Source of the DNA: Oricola indica | GTDB taxonomy: Bacteria > Pseudomonadota > Alphaproteobacteria > Rhizobiales > Rhizobiaceae | Direction: 5' to 3' | Assembly (NCBI RefSeq): GCF_019966595.1 | Contig: NZ_JAINFJ010000001.1 | Span: forward strand, 930,001 to 994,000 | Length of the DNA: 64,000 bases | In this document: positions 1 through 9,092 of the stretch, in pieces | Layout: each line of letters starts with the position of its first letter | How positions within the stretch are numbered: position 1 is the stretch's first letter | Notes under the pieces: generated by a model | What the model was told of the DNA's origin: nothing | The model's database searches: none | What the model saw: the letters and a program-made list of their open reading frames with translations, nothing else | Made by a program: the position numbers and the translations under genes

Positions 1-579
1 GCAGACGTTCCCGTCTATTGCGCGACACAGCCGGTCCTGGACGCCATTGCCGGTTTCCACATGCATCGCGGCATCCTCGCCATCGCGAACATTCCCGGCG
101 ATACGGCTGAACTGCCCAACGAAATGCCGGCCGACTGGAAGACACTCCTGTTGCTGTCGGCGATCTCCAACCACGACAACATGGGCGCGATCTTTCGCAA
201 CGCCGCGGCCTTCGGCGTCGATGCGGTGTTGCTCGATCCACAATGCTGCGACCCGCTCTACCGCAAGGCGGTGCGCGTCTCCGTCGGCGGTGTCCTGCGG
301 GTGCCGTTTCACAGGATCGCATCGATGGAAGCCGGGATCGAAGCGCTGTCGACGGGCGGCTTTTCCATCGCCGCGCTATCGCCGGCGGGCCGGACCGATA
401 TCGCCGAATGGCAACCGGCGGAACGCCAGGCGCTGGTTCTCGGCAGCGAGGGCCCCGGCCTTGCGGAAGAATGGTTGCAGCGGCTGGAAACGCTTTCCAT
501 CGCCATGGCGCCGGGCTTCGACAGCCTGAATGTCGCCACCGCCGGCGCGGTCGCGCTGCATCGCCGTTTTTCCCGGTAG
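1..579 (+). CDS. TrmH/SpoU-family RNA 2'-O-methyltransferase, 5'-truncated by the window edge
   Basis: C-terminal 192 codons of a SpoU-class (knotted SPOUT) methyltransferase that moves a methyl group from S-adenosylmethionine to a ribose 2'-OH in rRNA or tRNA. All three family motifs are visible: the N-x-G-x-x-x-R motif (NMGAIFR, about codon 60), VLGSEGPGL (about codon 145) and SLNVATAGA (about codon 175). The reading frame is open from base 1, so the N-terminal substrate-binding part lies upstream of the window. The exact RNA target cannot be told from this part. The stop faces the convergent gene at 589-1848 with only 9 bases between. Confidence 0.9.
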   Translation, partial: ADVPVYCATQPVLDAIAGFHMHRGILAIANIPGDTAELPNEMPADWKTLLLLSAISNHDNMGAIFRNAAAFGVDAVLLDPQCCDPLYRKAVRVSVGGVLRVPFHRIASMEAGIEALSTGGFSIAALSPAGRTDIAEWQPAERQALVLGSEGPGLAEEWLQRLETLSIAMAPGFDSLNVATAGAVALHRRFSR

Positions 580-588
580 ATCCGCCCG

Positions 589-1848
589 TCAGGCGGTGGA
601 GCGCTGGCCGTTGGCGCTACGCTGGAGCGCCTTGATGCGTTCGGCGAGGCTGACGATATCGCCGCTCGAAGCGGAAGGCTTTTCCTGATCAAGAAGGACG
701 TGGATGCGCGAATCCGGACCTTCGAGCCGGGCCGCCATGGCGACGACTTCGGCCGCCAGATCGTTGAGCTTCTCGCGCAGGATCGCGTCGCCCTCGCCGG
801 AGCCGGACGATGCGCCCAGATTGGCAACGGCAAGCTCGACTTTCATGGAATCGCGTTCCAGTTCAAGCGCGTTCGCTGCGGCAACCTGCTTCGCAAGCTT
901 GGCTTCCAGTTCCTCGATCGTCTCGGACGGGTCCCTGCCCTCGAATGCCGCTGTCATCTCCTCAATGCGAGACGACATCCGTTCGATCTCTTCCTCAAGC
1001 TCCGCCTTGGCCTTTTCGGCCATGTCGACACGGCCCTGCAGTTTCACCAGCTCCGCGTCATCGGTGCCGGACCGCTCGCGCAGTTCCTTCATGTCCGCTT
1101 CGCGTTTCTTGAGCTTTTCCTCGAGCGCCGCGACCTTGGCGTTGCTCAGTTCGAGCTTGGCCTCGGCCTTGGCGACCCGACGGCTTTCGCTCGCCAGCAT
1201 GTCGCCAACCGCCTGGCCGTCGGTGTTCGAGTCCTGCACCTCGCGTTTCAGGTTCTTGCCGGAAGCTTTCAGTTCGGCGATCGTTTCATAGAGGGTCTCC
1301 ATCTGCGTCTCGCGCTCGCCAAGATCGTCGCGGGTAGTCTGGAGCTGGGAGGAAACCTCGCGCAACTGCGCCGCGCGGTCCTCGCGAAGACGCGTCGCCG
1401 CCTTCAATTCGCTCGTGCGGATATCGAGCTCCGTGCGCGCGGATTCCAGAAGCACCGAAAGCTCGGACAATTCGGTCACGCGCTCATGCAGTTTTTCGGT
1501 CAGTTCGGCCGTCTCGCGTTCGCGTGCGGCGCTGCGGGCCATTGCATCGGCCAGCGACGACTCCAGCGCCTTGATACGACCGCTCTGCTCTTCGACCAGC
1601 ACTTTCTCGCTGGTTCCATGCTCGCGAGTGTCCTTGAGCCGCAGTTCCATGCGCCGCATGGCCATCGCGTGCTCGGCGCGCAGGGCATCCTTTTCCGCAT
1701 TCAGCTCATTGACGGTCAGCGGCAAAGCCGCTTCGATCCGCTTGCGCGTCAAATAGACAGCGCGCCGCCATATGGCCGGCGCGACCATAAGGGCCAGAAG
1801 CGCGGCGGCAAGAAAACCAAGCGCGAATATGAGGGCCGACTGGAACAA
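589..1848 (-). CDS. Membrane-anchored coiled-coil protein of unknown function
   Basis: 419 residues. An N-terminal transmembrane helix (about residues 4-26, FQSALIFALGFLAAALLALM) is followed by a very long region rich in E, A, L, K and R with heptad-like spacing (about residues 40-365), which should form an extended coiled coil on the cytoplasmic side. No enzymatic motif is visible. Proteins of this shape next to eipA and chpT are common conserved hypotheticals in Rhizobiales (family knowledge). A scaffold or envelope-tethering role is only inference. The start is the first methionine and directly precedes the membrane helix. Confidence 0.7.
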   Translation of the reverse strand: MFQSALIFALGFLAAALLALMVAPAIWRRAVYLTRKRIEAALPLTVNELNAEKDALRAEHAMAMRRMELRLKDTREHGTSEKVLVEEQSGRIKALESSLADAMARSAARERETAELTEKLHERVTELSELSVLLESARTELDIRTSELKAATRLREDRAAQLREVSSQLQTTRDDLGERETQMETLYETIAELKASGKNLKREVQDSNTDGQAVGDMLASESRRVAKAEAKLELSNAKVAALEEKLKKREADMKELRERSGTDDAELVKLQGRVDMAEKAKAELEEEIERMSSRIEEMTAAFEGRDPSETIEELEAKLAKQVAAANALELERDSMKVELAVANLGASSGSGEGDAILREKLNDLAAEVVAMAARLEGPDSRIHVLLDQEKPSASSGDIVSLAERIKALQRSANGQRSTA

Positions 1849-1953
1849 AATCCGTTTTCCTTGCGCGGAAAGCTAGCATCTGCCACGGAAACTTCCAATA
1901 ATCCAGCCCCGGCGGGCCATCAGGCCCACCGGAATTGACCCGTGGTCAATCGA

Positions 1954-2568
1954 TCAGAACGGGTTCCATGTCGGCATCGGCGTCACTTTCAGATAGCCGA
2001 TGGACACGCCGAGACGCGCACCGACCCCGGTACGCACCGGTACGAGCAGCACATTGCCGCGCCTCAGGACGTTGAAGCCGACACCGGCCACGAGATAGGC
2101 CGAGCCGGCCACGCCGCCATAGCGGCCGTAAAGTCCGGAGACGCTCTGAAGGTCATAGACCAGCATCATCGTGCGGTTGCCGTCGGCACCGAAGTCCCAG
2201 CCGACCGAAGGCCCCTGCCAGAAGACTGTGTGGTCTCCGGCGTTCTTGGTGTAGAGCGTGCCTTCACCATAAGTCAGGCCGCCGACGAATGCGCCGCCCC
2301 CTTCCTGGCCAAGGACGTAGCCATTCGGCAATCCGTACCTGGAGAAGATCTGTTCGATGACGGAGGCGATGCCACCGGAGGTCGCACCGAAGAAATTGTG
2401 CCCGGCATCGACAACTTCCTCGGCCGTGTAGGTGTCGCTGGCCTGCGCGCGCGCCTTCAGCGGCGTCATCGCGGCCACGAATACGAGCGCGAACGCCATC
2501 AGGACCGCAAGCAGGTGCGCAAGGCGCGCGCTGCGGACGTTCGGGGTCGTCTCGGAATAAGGGGTCAT
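1954..2568 (-). CDS. eipA: DUF1134 envelope protein, EipA type
   Basis: 204 residues from the chosen ATG. A hydrophobic signal segment (about residues 13-33) ends in an AxA-like cleavage site (LKARAQA), so the protein is exported to the periplasm. The rest matches the DUF1134 family, with a glycine- and aromatic-rich beta fold including GHNFFGATSGG and FWQGPSVGWDFG. In Brucella the family member EipA is a periplasmic envelope-integrity protein under CtrA control (established knowledge). The start at 2568 was preferred over an upstream in-frame ATG at 2673 because GGAAGG lies just before it and the signal peptide then begins at the N-terminus. Confidence 0.85.
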   Translation of the reverse strand: MTPYSETTPNVRSARLAHLLAVLMAFALVFVAAMTPLKARAQASDTYTAEEVVDAGHNFFGATSGGIASVIEQIFSRYGLPNGYVLGQEGGGAFVGGLTYGEGTLYTKNAGDHTVFWQGPSVGWDFGADGNRTMMLVYDLQSVSGLYGRYGGVAGSAYLVAGVGFNVLRRGNVLLVPVRTGVGARLGVSIGYLKVTPMPTWNPF

Positions 2569-2844
2569 GACGGTTCCTTCCAACGCTGTTTGCGTTGCAA
2601 CGCCGCTGTCCTTGTCTTCCGCCTTTACCTGTTTCGCCGTGCGGTCCGTGACCCGGACTCTCCTGCGGCACATCCAGCAATACGCTGCCAGGGTTTACGC
2701 ACTGTTAAGGCCTTTTTTCACCGCACCGGCCGCACCTGTCGGAAACGGCGGAAAATGCGGCATTCTTGCCTGTCCGGAACGGGCGGTGATAGGCATTTCG
2801 GGGTATTATCAATCGATTCGTTCGCCGCATCCCGGAGCCCCCCA

Positions 2845-3486
2845 ATGACGTCCATCTTCACGCTGACGCCTTCCGACCTCGCCTCGCTGCTCTGCAGCAA
2901 GGTCTGCCATGACATCATCTCGCCGGTCGGCGCCATCAACAACGGCCTGGAATTGCTCGAGGAAGGCGGCGCGGACGAAGCCGCGATGGACCTGATCAAG
3001 ACGAGCGCGCGCAACGCGTCGTCGCGGCTGCAATTCGCCCGCATCGCCTTCGGCGCGGCCGGGTCGGCCGGCGTCCAGATCGATACCGGCGATGCCGAGG
3101 CGGTGGCGCGGGAATATATGCGCGGCGAAAAGCCGGAATTTTCCTGGACGGGCGATCGCGCCTATCTGCCGAAAAACAAGGTGAAGTTGCTGCTTAACCT
3201 CATCCTCGTCGCAAACGGATCGATCCCGCGCGGCGGTACGCTCGACGTCACGCTCGCCAACCTCGAGGAATCGCCGGTCTTCCGCCTGACCGTCGCCGGC
3301 AAGCTCCTGCGCGTCAGCGCGAAATTCGACGAACTGTACACGGCAGCCAAATACGGCGCACCGCCGGATGAGCCGGTCGATGCCCATTCGGTGCAGGCTT
3401 ACTACACGCTGCTTCTGGCCAAAGAGGCGGATATGAGCATCGAAGTCGACGAGAACGAAGAACGGATCGTCTTCACAGCCTCTTAA
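2845..3486 (+). CDS. chpT: Histidine phosphotransferase ChpT
   Basis: 213 residues. ChpT passes phosphate from the hybrid kinase CckA to the response regulators CtrA and CpdR in the alphaproteobacterial cell-cycle relay. The N-terminal helix carries the phospho-accepting histidine in VCHDIISPVGAINNGLE (His22), and the C-terminal half is the degenerate, non-ATP-binding HATPase-like fold of this family. The ATG at 2845 has GGAG about ten bases upstream. A much longer upstream extension of the same frame is open but runs antisense through eipA and was rejected. Its place beside eipA and 0.6 kb from ctrA matches the gene order seen in rhizobia. Confidence 0.9.
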   Translation: MTSIFTLTPSDLASLLCSKVCHDIISPVGAINNGLELLEEGGADEAAMDLIKTSARNASSRLQFARIAFGAAGSAGVQIDTGDAEAVAREYMRGEKPEFSWTGDRAYLPKNKVKLLLNLILVANGSIPRGGTLDVTLANLEESPVFRLTVAGKLLRVSAKFDELYTAAKYGAPPDEPVDAHSVQAYYTLLLAKEADMSIEVDENEERIVFTAS

Positions 3487-3617
3487 TTGACGACGTTTCC
3501 GACCGGTTAACGACACGAAATAAATTTGCCACGACGATTTTGAGCTTCCTTCAGGCCTCTCCGGTATGGTGCGGGGAGATGCCCGGATTGACGGGAATGT
3601 GGAAGAGGAATCGTGGC

Positions 3618-3986
3618 ATGTCGCGTTGTTTGATCGTTGATGGTTCGAATGTCGTCCGCAAGGTCGCAAAACGGATTCTCGCATCGACCGAAAGTGTCGT
3701 GAGCGAAGCCGAAAGCGGCAGCGACGGTCTAGGCGTCTTCGCCGCCGAATTGCCGGACGTCGTGATGGTCGATGGAAACTTGCAGGATATGGAAGTGGCC
3801 GATTTCGTCCGCCATGTCCGCACGATGCACGAAACGCGGCAACCGAGAATCATCGTGATGATGACCGAGATGAACTTGGCGCTGATGACAAAGGCCAAGC
3901 GCGCCGGCGCGGACGACTATCTGTTGAAGCCGTTCGATCGCCCGCAGCTGACCCGTTGTCTGCACGAGTTCGAAAGCGCAGCCTGA
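3618..3986 (+). CDS. Single-domain response regulator (receiver domain only)
   Basis: 122 residues forming one receiver domain and nothing else. The probable phosphorylation site is Asp52 (MVDGNL), the switch threonine is Thr83 (MMTEM) and the conserved lysine is Lys104 (LLKPF). The usual acidic pair near the N-terminus is only half present: Asp8 is followed by Gly9 (IVDGSN). The proline after the phospho-Asp loop is also absent. The ATG at 3618 has AGAGGA seven or so bases upstream. Lying between chpT and ctrA, it is a likely partner of the same phosphorelay, resembling DivK/CpdR-class proteins in size, but which one it corresponds to cannot be settled here. Confidence 0.8.
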   Translation: MSRCLIVDGSNVVRKVAKRILASTESVVSEAESGSDGLGVFAAELPDVVMVDGNLQDMEVADFVRHVRTMHETRQPRIIVMMTEMNLALMTKAKRAGADDYLLKPFDRPQLTRCLHEFESAA

Positions 3987-4016
3987 ACTGGACCTGGCTG
4001 CTCCCAAGACGGGACG

Positions 4017-4046
4017 AAAAAGCCCGGTCGAAAGACCGGGCTTTTT
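4017..4046. terminator. Bidirectional Rho-independent terminator between the response regulator and ctrA
   Basis: A 9-bp perfect stem (AGCCCGGTC at 4021-4029 with GACCGGGCT at 4034-4042) is closed by a GAAA tetraloop. It is flanked by AAAAA on the left and TTTTT on the right, so it can stop transcription of both convergent genes. Confidence 0.9.
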
Positions 4047-4075
4047 CAATTTCAGACCATGTGTCGAAAAACGCG

Positions 4076-4777
4076 TCAGGCGCTTTCGGCCATCGAAACC
4101 TGATCCGGTTCGCGCAGGACATAGCCGCGCCCCCAGACTGTCTCGATGTAATTGATCCCGCCGGATGCTGCGTCGAGCTTCTTGCGCAGCTTGCAGATGA
4201 AGACGTCGATGATCTTCAGCTCCGGCTCGTCCATGCCGCCATAAAGGTGGTTGAGGAACATTTCCTTGGTCAGCGTGGTGCCCTTGCGCAGCGAGAGCAG
4301 CTCCAGCATCTGGTATTCCTTGCCGGTCAGGTGCACGCGCTGGCCGCCGACTTCGACGGTCTTGGCATCCAGGTTGACCACAAGATCGCCGGTGGTGATG
4401 ACCGACTGTGCGTGCCCCTTCGAGCGGCGGACGATCGCGTGAATTCGCGCAACCAGCTCATCCTTGTGGAAGGGCTTGGTCATGTAATCGTCGGCGCCGA
4501 AGCCGAGGCCGCGAACCTTGTCCTCAATGCCGGCCATGCCGGAGAGGATCAGGATCGGCGTCTTGATTTTTGAGAGGCGCAGCGTTCGCAGCACTTCATA
4601 GCCCGACATGTCGGGTAGGTTGAGGTCGAGAAGGATGATGTCGTAATCATACAGCTTTCCGAGATCCACGCCTTCTTCCCCGAGATCGGTGGAGTAGACG
4701 TTGAAGCTCTCCGACTTCAGCATCAGCTCGATGCTCTGGGCGATCGCGCTATCATCCTCGATAAGCAAAACTCGCAT
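4076..4777 (-). CDS. ctrA: Cell-cycle master response regulator CtrA
   Basis: 233 residues, the usual CtrA length. Receiver domain: acidic pair in LLIEDDS, phospho-acceptor Asp51 in [12 protein letters not shown] motif about residue 105. OmpR/PhoB-type winged-helix DNA-binding domain: about residues 125-225, ending [11 protein letters not shown]. CtrA controls flagellar, division and cell-envelope genes and blocks replication initiation in many alphaproteobacteria (established knowledge). The C-terminus (AESA) ends in small residues as in CtrA proteins degraded by ClpXP. ChpT, the CtrA inhibitor SciP and this gene all lie within 4 kb. The upstream region holds CtrA half-sites, consistent with autoregulation. 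Confidence 0.97.
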   Translation of the reverse strand: MRVLLIEDDSAIAQSIELMLKSESFNVYSTDLGEEGVDLGKLYDYDIILLDLNLPDMSGYEVLRTLRLSKIKTPILILSGMAGIEDKVRGLGFGADDYMTKPFHKDELVARIHAIVRRSKGHAQSVITTGDLVVNLDAKTVEVGGQRVHLTGKEYQMLELLSLRKGTTLTKEMFLNHLYGGMDEPELKIIDVFICKLRKKLDAASGGINYIETVWGRGYVLREPDQVSMAESA

Positions 4778-5189
4778 TTTTATCCCCTTTTCCTGCGCCC
4801 GGCGATCCCGTCCGTTCGATTCCGGGGCAGAATCACAAGTGCCCGCGAAAAAGCTGACATAGAATGGTTAACAAAACATATTCCGGTTGGGCAAGACTTC
4901 ATTCCTTATTAATCCATTCCTTCAGGCTTCTGAAATCACTTGATTTTTCGACTCAATTTTCCGGATTCTTCACACGAAGAAACCAAGCTAACTGATTCAA
5001 ATGACTCACCAAAACTTTCGCCCCGGATGGCGGTTCAGGTTTACCCTGCCTTAAAGGTTACGGCCTATCATTAACGGAGGACGTAAACGAAGTGTTACCA
5101 GACGCCGTTTTCGGCGGATTGAGTCGTTTCGATTTAACGTCCGCGAAACAGATTCGGCCGTAGCGTTTTCGGTTTTTGGAGTATTGCGT
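4778..5189. promoter_or_regulatory. Divergent control region between ctrA and the FliJ-like gene, with CtrA-type half-sites
   Basis: A 412-base A/T-rich gap between two divergent genes. It holds TTAACCAT on the minus strand (4864-4871, about 90 bases from the ctrA start), further TTAA cores at 4909-4912, 5051-5054 and 5071-5074, and TTTAACG at 5133-5139 near the divergent gene. CtrA binds TTAA-N7-TTAA or single TTAACCAT-like half-sites (established). No perfect two-part box with seven-base spacing was found, so only half-sites are claimed. I see no further gene in the gap. Confidence 0.5.
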
Positions 5190-5576
5190 ATGAAACCTCG
5201 GAACAACATGATCCGCCTCCGTCAGTTCAAGGTGGCCGAAAAGCACCGCCAGGTGATGCAGCTTGAAACAATGATCGGCGAGTTCGAGCGCATGGCGAAC
5301 GAACTCGACGCCCAGATCGTCGCGGAAGAGAAGAAGTCCGGCATCACCGATCAGGAGCATTTCGCCTATCCAACCTTCGCCAAGGCCGCGCGCACCCGCC
5401 GGGACAATCTGTCGACGTCGATCCGCGACCTGAAGCAGCAGAAGGAAGCCGCCGAGGCGGAACTGCTCGAGGCGGAAGCCGAACTTCAGAAGGCGGAGCG
5501 CATGGAGGTGCGCGAGGCGCGCAACGACGACGACACTCCGCAGACCGAAGAACCCCGCAAGGCGATGATCGGCTAG
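5190..5576 (+). CDS. FliJ-like coiled-coil protein beside ctrA
   Basis: 128 residues, strongly helical and charged, with heptad-like repeats over about residues 10-110 (KVAEKHRQVMQLETMIGEFE and later AEAELLEAEAELQKAE). Proteins of this length and position next to ctrA are commonly annotated as flagellar export protein FliJ in Rhizobiales (family knowledge). No FliI or other flagellar gene is nearby, so a flagellar role is unproven. The ATG at 5190 was chosen over a TTG six bases upstream because GGAG at 5178-5181 is correctly spaced for the ATG and too close for the TTG. Confidence 0.65.
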   Translation: MKPRNNMIRLRQFKVAEKHRQVMQLETMIGEFERMANELDAQIVAEEKKSGITDQEHFAYPTFAKAARTRRDNLSTSIRDLKQQKEAAEAELLEAEAELQKAERMEVREARNDDDTPQTEEPRKAMIG

Positions 5577-5644
5577 ACAGCCGATCGCCGCCCGGCGCGG
5601 CATTCGACTTGTCTTGCCGGTGCAATGTCAATTAGGTGCGCGCC

Positions 5645-6088
5645 ATGCGCATCCTGATTGCACTCCTGATCGCCGTATCGGCATTCTCGCTCGCCCTCGG
5701 CGTGACCCAGCCGCTGTTGCGGTTCGAGCATCTCATCTTTTTTACCCGCACACCGTCACTGATCGAGATGGTCGGCCAGCTCTGGACCACAGGGGATCCG
5801 CTGCTCGGCGCGGTCGTGGCGCTTTTCTCGATCGTGTTTCCTGCCGGCAAGATCCTCGCCGTCCAGGCGATCCTGGCCGGCGGCGAAAGCAATCCCGCGC
5901 TTCACGCACGCATGCACCGCCTGCTCGGCATCGTCTCGAAATGGTCGATGATGGATGTGCTGGTCGTCGCGCTGGTGATCGTCGCCGCCAAGACCTCGGG
6001 TCTCGCCGACGCCTTCACCCAGCCGGGTCTCTGGTTCTACGCGACATCGGTCGCCACGGCGGCAATAGCCACAGCACTTATTCGCTGA
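5645..6088 (+). CDS. PqiA-like integral membrane protein
   Basis: 147 residues with four predicted membrane segments (about residues 2-20, 45-65, 90-112 and 120-145). The pattern RTPSLIEMVGQLW, then PLLGAVVALFSIVFPAGKI, then KWSMMDVLVVALVI matches the paraquat-inducible protein A (PqiA) family, normally a subunit of envelope lipid-transport systems (family knowledge). It is short compared with full PqiA, which carries two such modules, and no PqiB/MCE partner lies nearby. The start follows TTAGG about eight bases upstream; a GTG nine bases further up is possible. Confidence 0.65.
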   Translation: MRILIALLIAVSAFSLALGVTQPLLRFEHLIFFTRTPSLIEMVGQLWTTGDPLLGAVVALFSIVFPAGKILAVQAILAGGESNPALHARMHRLLGIVSKWSMMDVLVVALVIVAAKTSGLADAFTQPGLWFYATSVATAAIATALIR

Positions 6089-6121
6089 TCGGAGGGAAAG
6101 TGCCCCGCGCGGCGGACCGCG

Positions 6122-6397
6122 TCAGTGGCGATATTGCTGGATACGTGTGGTCCGAAGCCCGGCAAGGCCGTGTTCGTCGATGGACGCCTGCCAGGACAGG
6201 TACTCCTCCACGGTCAGCGTGTAACGCTGACACGCCTCCTCGAGGCTGAGCAGGCCGCCGCGAACCGCTGCAACGACTTCGGCCTTACGGCGGATGACCC
6301 AACGCCGCGTCGAAGCGGGCGGCAGGTCGTTGATCGTCAAAGGGCTGCCATCGGGCCCGATCACATATTTGACGCGTGGTCGAATCTGGTCGGTCAT
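6122..6397 (-). CDS. sciP: CtrA inhibitor SciP (DUF1153)
   Basis: 91 residues, the normal SciP size. The pattern KYVIGPDGSPLTINDLPP then RWVIRRKAEVVAAVRGGLLS then EEACQRYTLTVEEYLSW is the DUF1153 helix-turn-helix family. In Caulobacter SciP binds CtrA and prevents it from recruiting RNA polymerase (established). The ATG at 6397 begins the conserved domain; an extra 13 codons upstream are open but look unconserved. The upstream gap carries a CATTAACG half-site (6422-6429), compatible with CtrA control of its own inhibitor. Confidence 0.9.
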   Translation of the reverse strand: MTDQIRPRVKYVIGPDGSPLTINDLPPASTRRWVIRRKAEVVAAVRGGLLSLEEACQRYTLTVEEYLSWQASIDEHGLAGLRTTRIQQYRH

Positions 6398-6585
6398 TGC
6401 ACTCACTACACACTCAAGGACCATTAACGATGCCACATTACGGCCACAGCTTTAAAAAACACCTAAAGAGAAGGTAGGCATTTGGTAACGTCTGCGCCGC
6501 GCAAACCGGGATATTCCGCAGGGCGGACAGGCCGGCGGCTGGAAGAATGCGCCCGAGGCCGTTATATGCAGCCCCGAAACCGTGA

Positions 6586-7779
6586 ATGGGCACCATGAAT
6601 TCGCTCGATATCGAAAAGAAGCCGGAAGATACCCGCGTGGTCGTTGCCATGTCGGGCGGTGTCGACTCATCTGTCGTCGCGGGCATGCTGCATGCGGAAG
6701 GCTATGAGGTGATCGGCATCACCCTGCAGCTCTACGATCACGGCGAAGCGGCGCGAAAGACCGGCTCCTGCTGCGCGGGCCAGGACATCGACGACGCGCG
6801 CCGGGTCTGCGAGACGCTCGGCATCCCACATTACGTGCTGGATTACGAGAGCCGGTTCCGCGAGGCGGTGATCGACAATTTCGCCGATTCCTATCTCGCC
6901 GGCGAGACGCCGATCCCCTGCGTGGCCTGCAATCAGACAGTCAAGTTCGCCGACCTGCTCAAGACGGCGCGCGATCTCGACGCCGACGTTCTGGCGACCG
7001 GACATTATATACGCTCGCGCGCGAACGGTGCGCACCGCGCCCTCTACCGCCCGGCCGACGCCGACCGCGACCAGAGCTATTTCCTCTTCGCCACGACGCC
7101 CGACCAGGTCGATTTCCTGCGCTTTCCGCTCGGCGAACTGACCAAGGACGAAACCCGCCGGCTCGCCGCCGAAATGGGCCTGATCGTCGCCGACAAGCCG
7201 GACAGCCAGGACATCTGCTTCGTGCCGAACGGCAACTACGCGGACATCATCACCAAGCTTCGGCCCAATTCGGCCATGGCCGGCGATATCGTCCATGTCG
7301 ATGGCAGGGTGCTCGGCCGGCACGAGGGAATCCTGCGTTTCACCATCGGCCAGCGCAAGGGACTGGGCGTCGCCACGGGCGAGCCGCTCTACGTGGTCAA
7401 GCTGGATGCGCGCACCCGCCGGGTGATCGTCGGACCGCGCGAGGCGCTGGATACGCGCATCGTGCATTTGCGCGAGACCAACTGGCTTGGCGATGCGCCG
7501 CTCGACACGGTCGCACGCGAAGGGATCGAGGTGATGGCCCGCGTCCGGTCGACCCGCCCCCCTTCCCCTGCCCGGCTGCACCACGAGGCAGGCCGGACAT
7601 GGGTGGAGCTCCACGCGGGCGAGACCGGCGTCGCGCCGGGTCAGGCCTGCGTGCTCTATGACGGTACGGGCGAAGGCGCGCGCGTTCTCGGCGGCGGCTT
7701 CATCGATCGCACCGAACGTGCGCCCGAGGCCGAGCGCATGCTTGAAAGGCTGGATACACTGATGGCCGAGGCCGGCTGA
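6586..7779 (+). CDS. mnmA: tRNA 2-thiouridylase MnmA
   Basis: 397 residues. MnmA makes 2-thiouridine at the wobble position of tRNA Lys, Glu and Gln, using ATP and relayed persulfide sulfur. The N-terminal PP-loop is SGGVDSS (residues 23-29). The two catalytic cysteines lie in [11 protein letters not shown] and [11 protein letters not shown], followed by the central [17 protein letters not shown] and C-terminal beta-barrel regions. Two ATGs (6586 and 6595) are equally plausible starts and neither has a strong ribosome site. It converges on the aminotransferase gene with three bases between stops. Confidence 0.97.
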   Translation: MGTMNSLDIEKKPEDTRVVVAMSGGVDSSVVAGMLHAEGYEVIGITLQLYDHGEAARKTGSCCAGQDIDDARRVCETLGIPHYVLDYESRFREAVIDNFADSYLAGETPIPCVACNQTVKFADLLKTARDLDADVLATGHYIRSRANGAHRALYRPADADRDQSYFLFATTPDQVDFLRFPLGELTKDETRRLAAEMGLIVADKPDSQDICFVPNGNYADIITKLRPNSAMAGDIVHVDGRVLGRHEGILRFTIGQRKGLGVATGEPLYVVKLDARTRRVIVGPREALDTRIVHLRETNWLGDAPLDTVAREGIEVMARVRSTRPPSPARLHHEAGRTWVELHAGETGVAPGQACVLYDGTGEGARVLGGGFIDRTERAPEAERMLERLDTLMAEAG

Positions 7780-7782
7780 CGC

Positions 7783-8928
7783 CTATTCGGCTGCCGCCTG
7801 GCGGGCCGGGCTTTCGAGCACGAAATTGCGGATCTCGCCGATCACGCGATCCTGGTCTTCCTCGCTCAGATAGGCATGCATCGGCAGGCAGAGGATGGAA
7901 GCCGGCTTCGTGTCAGTCACGGGCAGCCCGCCGGGCGCGACCGGGAAATGCTGATAGGCCACCTGCTTGTGCAACGGCTTCACATAGTAGATCACGGACG
8001 GGATGCCCTGCGACTTGAGATGCGCCTGGAGGCGATCCCGCTCAGGCGCTTCGATGGAATACTGCGCCCAGGCCGACCGCGTGCCGGCGATATTTCCGGC
8101 CGCCTTGACGTAATTGCCGAGCCCTTCGCGGTAGCGTTCCGCGATCCGGTGCCGCGCGACCATCTCGTCTTCGAGGATCGCGAGCTTCTCGATCAGGATC
8201 GCCGCCTGGATCGTATCGAGGCGCGAGGTCAGGCCGATGCGCACATTGTCGTACTGGCTGGAGCCCTTGCCGTGAAAGGCCACCGACCGCATGATTTCGG
8301 CCAGATCGTCGTCGTCGGTCATCACCGCGCCGCCGTCGCCATAGCAGCCGAGCGGCTTGGCCGGATAGAAGCTCGTGGACGCCACATCGCCGAAACTGCC
8401 GCAACGCCGGCCGCCGGCTTCGCCGCCGATTGCCTGCGCCGCATCGGAAATGACCATGAGGCCATGCTTTTTTGCCACCGCGCCAATCGCGTCGTAATCG
8501 GCCGACAGCCCGAAAAGATCGACCGGGATGACCGCCTTGGCGGCAAGCCTGCCCTCTTTCTCGATCATTTCGATCGCCTCGGCGAGCGAAGCGGGATCCA
8601 TGTTGTAGGTGTCGGGGTCGATATCGACGAAGACCGGCTCCGCGCCCACCAGCGCAACCACTTCGGCCGTGGCCGCGAAGGTGAAGCTCGGCACGAATAC
8701 CGCGTCGCCCGGCCCGATGCCCCTGGCCATCAGCGGGATCTGCAGCGCATCGGTTCCGCTGGCGCAGCCAATGACATGCTTGACGCCGACATAGTCCGCG
8801 AGCTGGCGCTCGAATTCGCCCACCTGCGGGCCGAGAATATAGGCGCCGCTCGACACGACATTTCCGATCACCGCCTGGATCCGGTCCTCGATACGGGCGC
8901 GCTGCGCGCCGAGATCTATGAACTGCAT
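7783..8928 (-). CDS. DegT/DnrJ/EryC1/StrS-family PLP aminotransferase for a nucleotide sugar
   Basis: 381 residues. This family transfers an amino group from glutamate to a keto-sugar nucleotide. The N-terminus FIDLGAQRARI and the phosphate-binding GCASGTDALQI are typical. The pyridoxal-phosphate lysine is Lys191 in SFYPAKPLGC, with the DAAQAIGG aspartate region before it. The ATG at 8928 follows GGGGAA; an upstream GTG/ATG extension lacks such a site. The closest functional class by pattern is WbpE/WlbC-like enzymes making UDP-2-acetamido-3-amino-glucuronate. The neighbouring Gfo/Idh dehydrogenase, on the same strand 165 bases upstream, would supply the keto-sugar. Confidence 0.85.
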   Translation of the reverse strand: MQFIDLGAQRARIEDRIQAVIGNVVSSGAYILGPQVGEFERQLADYVGVKHVIGCASGTDALQIPLMARGIGPGDAVFVPSFTFAATAEVVALVGAEPVFVDIDPDTYNMDPASLAEAIEMIEKEGRLAAKAVIPVDLFGLSADYDAIGAVAKKHGLMVISDAAQAIGGEAGGRRCGSFGDVASTSFYPAKPLGCYGDGGAVMTDDDDLAEIMRSVAFHGKGSSQYDNVRIGLTSRLDTIQAAILIEKLAILEDEMVARHRIAERYREGLGNYVKAAGNIAGTRSAWAQYSIEAPERDRLQAHLKSQGIPSVIYYVKPLHKQVAYQHFPVAPGGLPVTDTKPASILCLPMHAYLSEEDQDRVIGEIRNFVLESPARQAAAE

Positions 8929-9092
8929 AAAATTCCCCGCAATGCGTGGCGCTCCCGGAATCACGGAAGCGTCATACCCTCTTTACCCCGTTGCTGCGTA
9001 TCGCGCAAAACCCTGCGGCGGCAAGAGCCTAGTATTCCCCGGCTCATCAATCCCGTTGCCGCCTTGTAACGAGCGGTGAACGGCACGATGCG

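Noticed and set aside
700-1938. Long open frame on the plus strand opposite the coiled-coil protein
   Set aside because: Antisense shadow in GC-rich DNA; no ribosome site or domain, and the minus-strand protein has a clear membrane anchor and coiled coil.
1942-2844. Upstream extension of the ChpT frame
   Set aside because: Runs antisense through eipA; the ribosome site and the conserved start of ChpT are at 2845.
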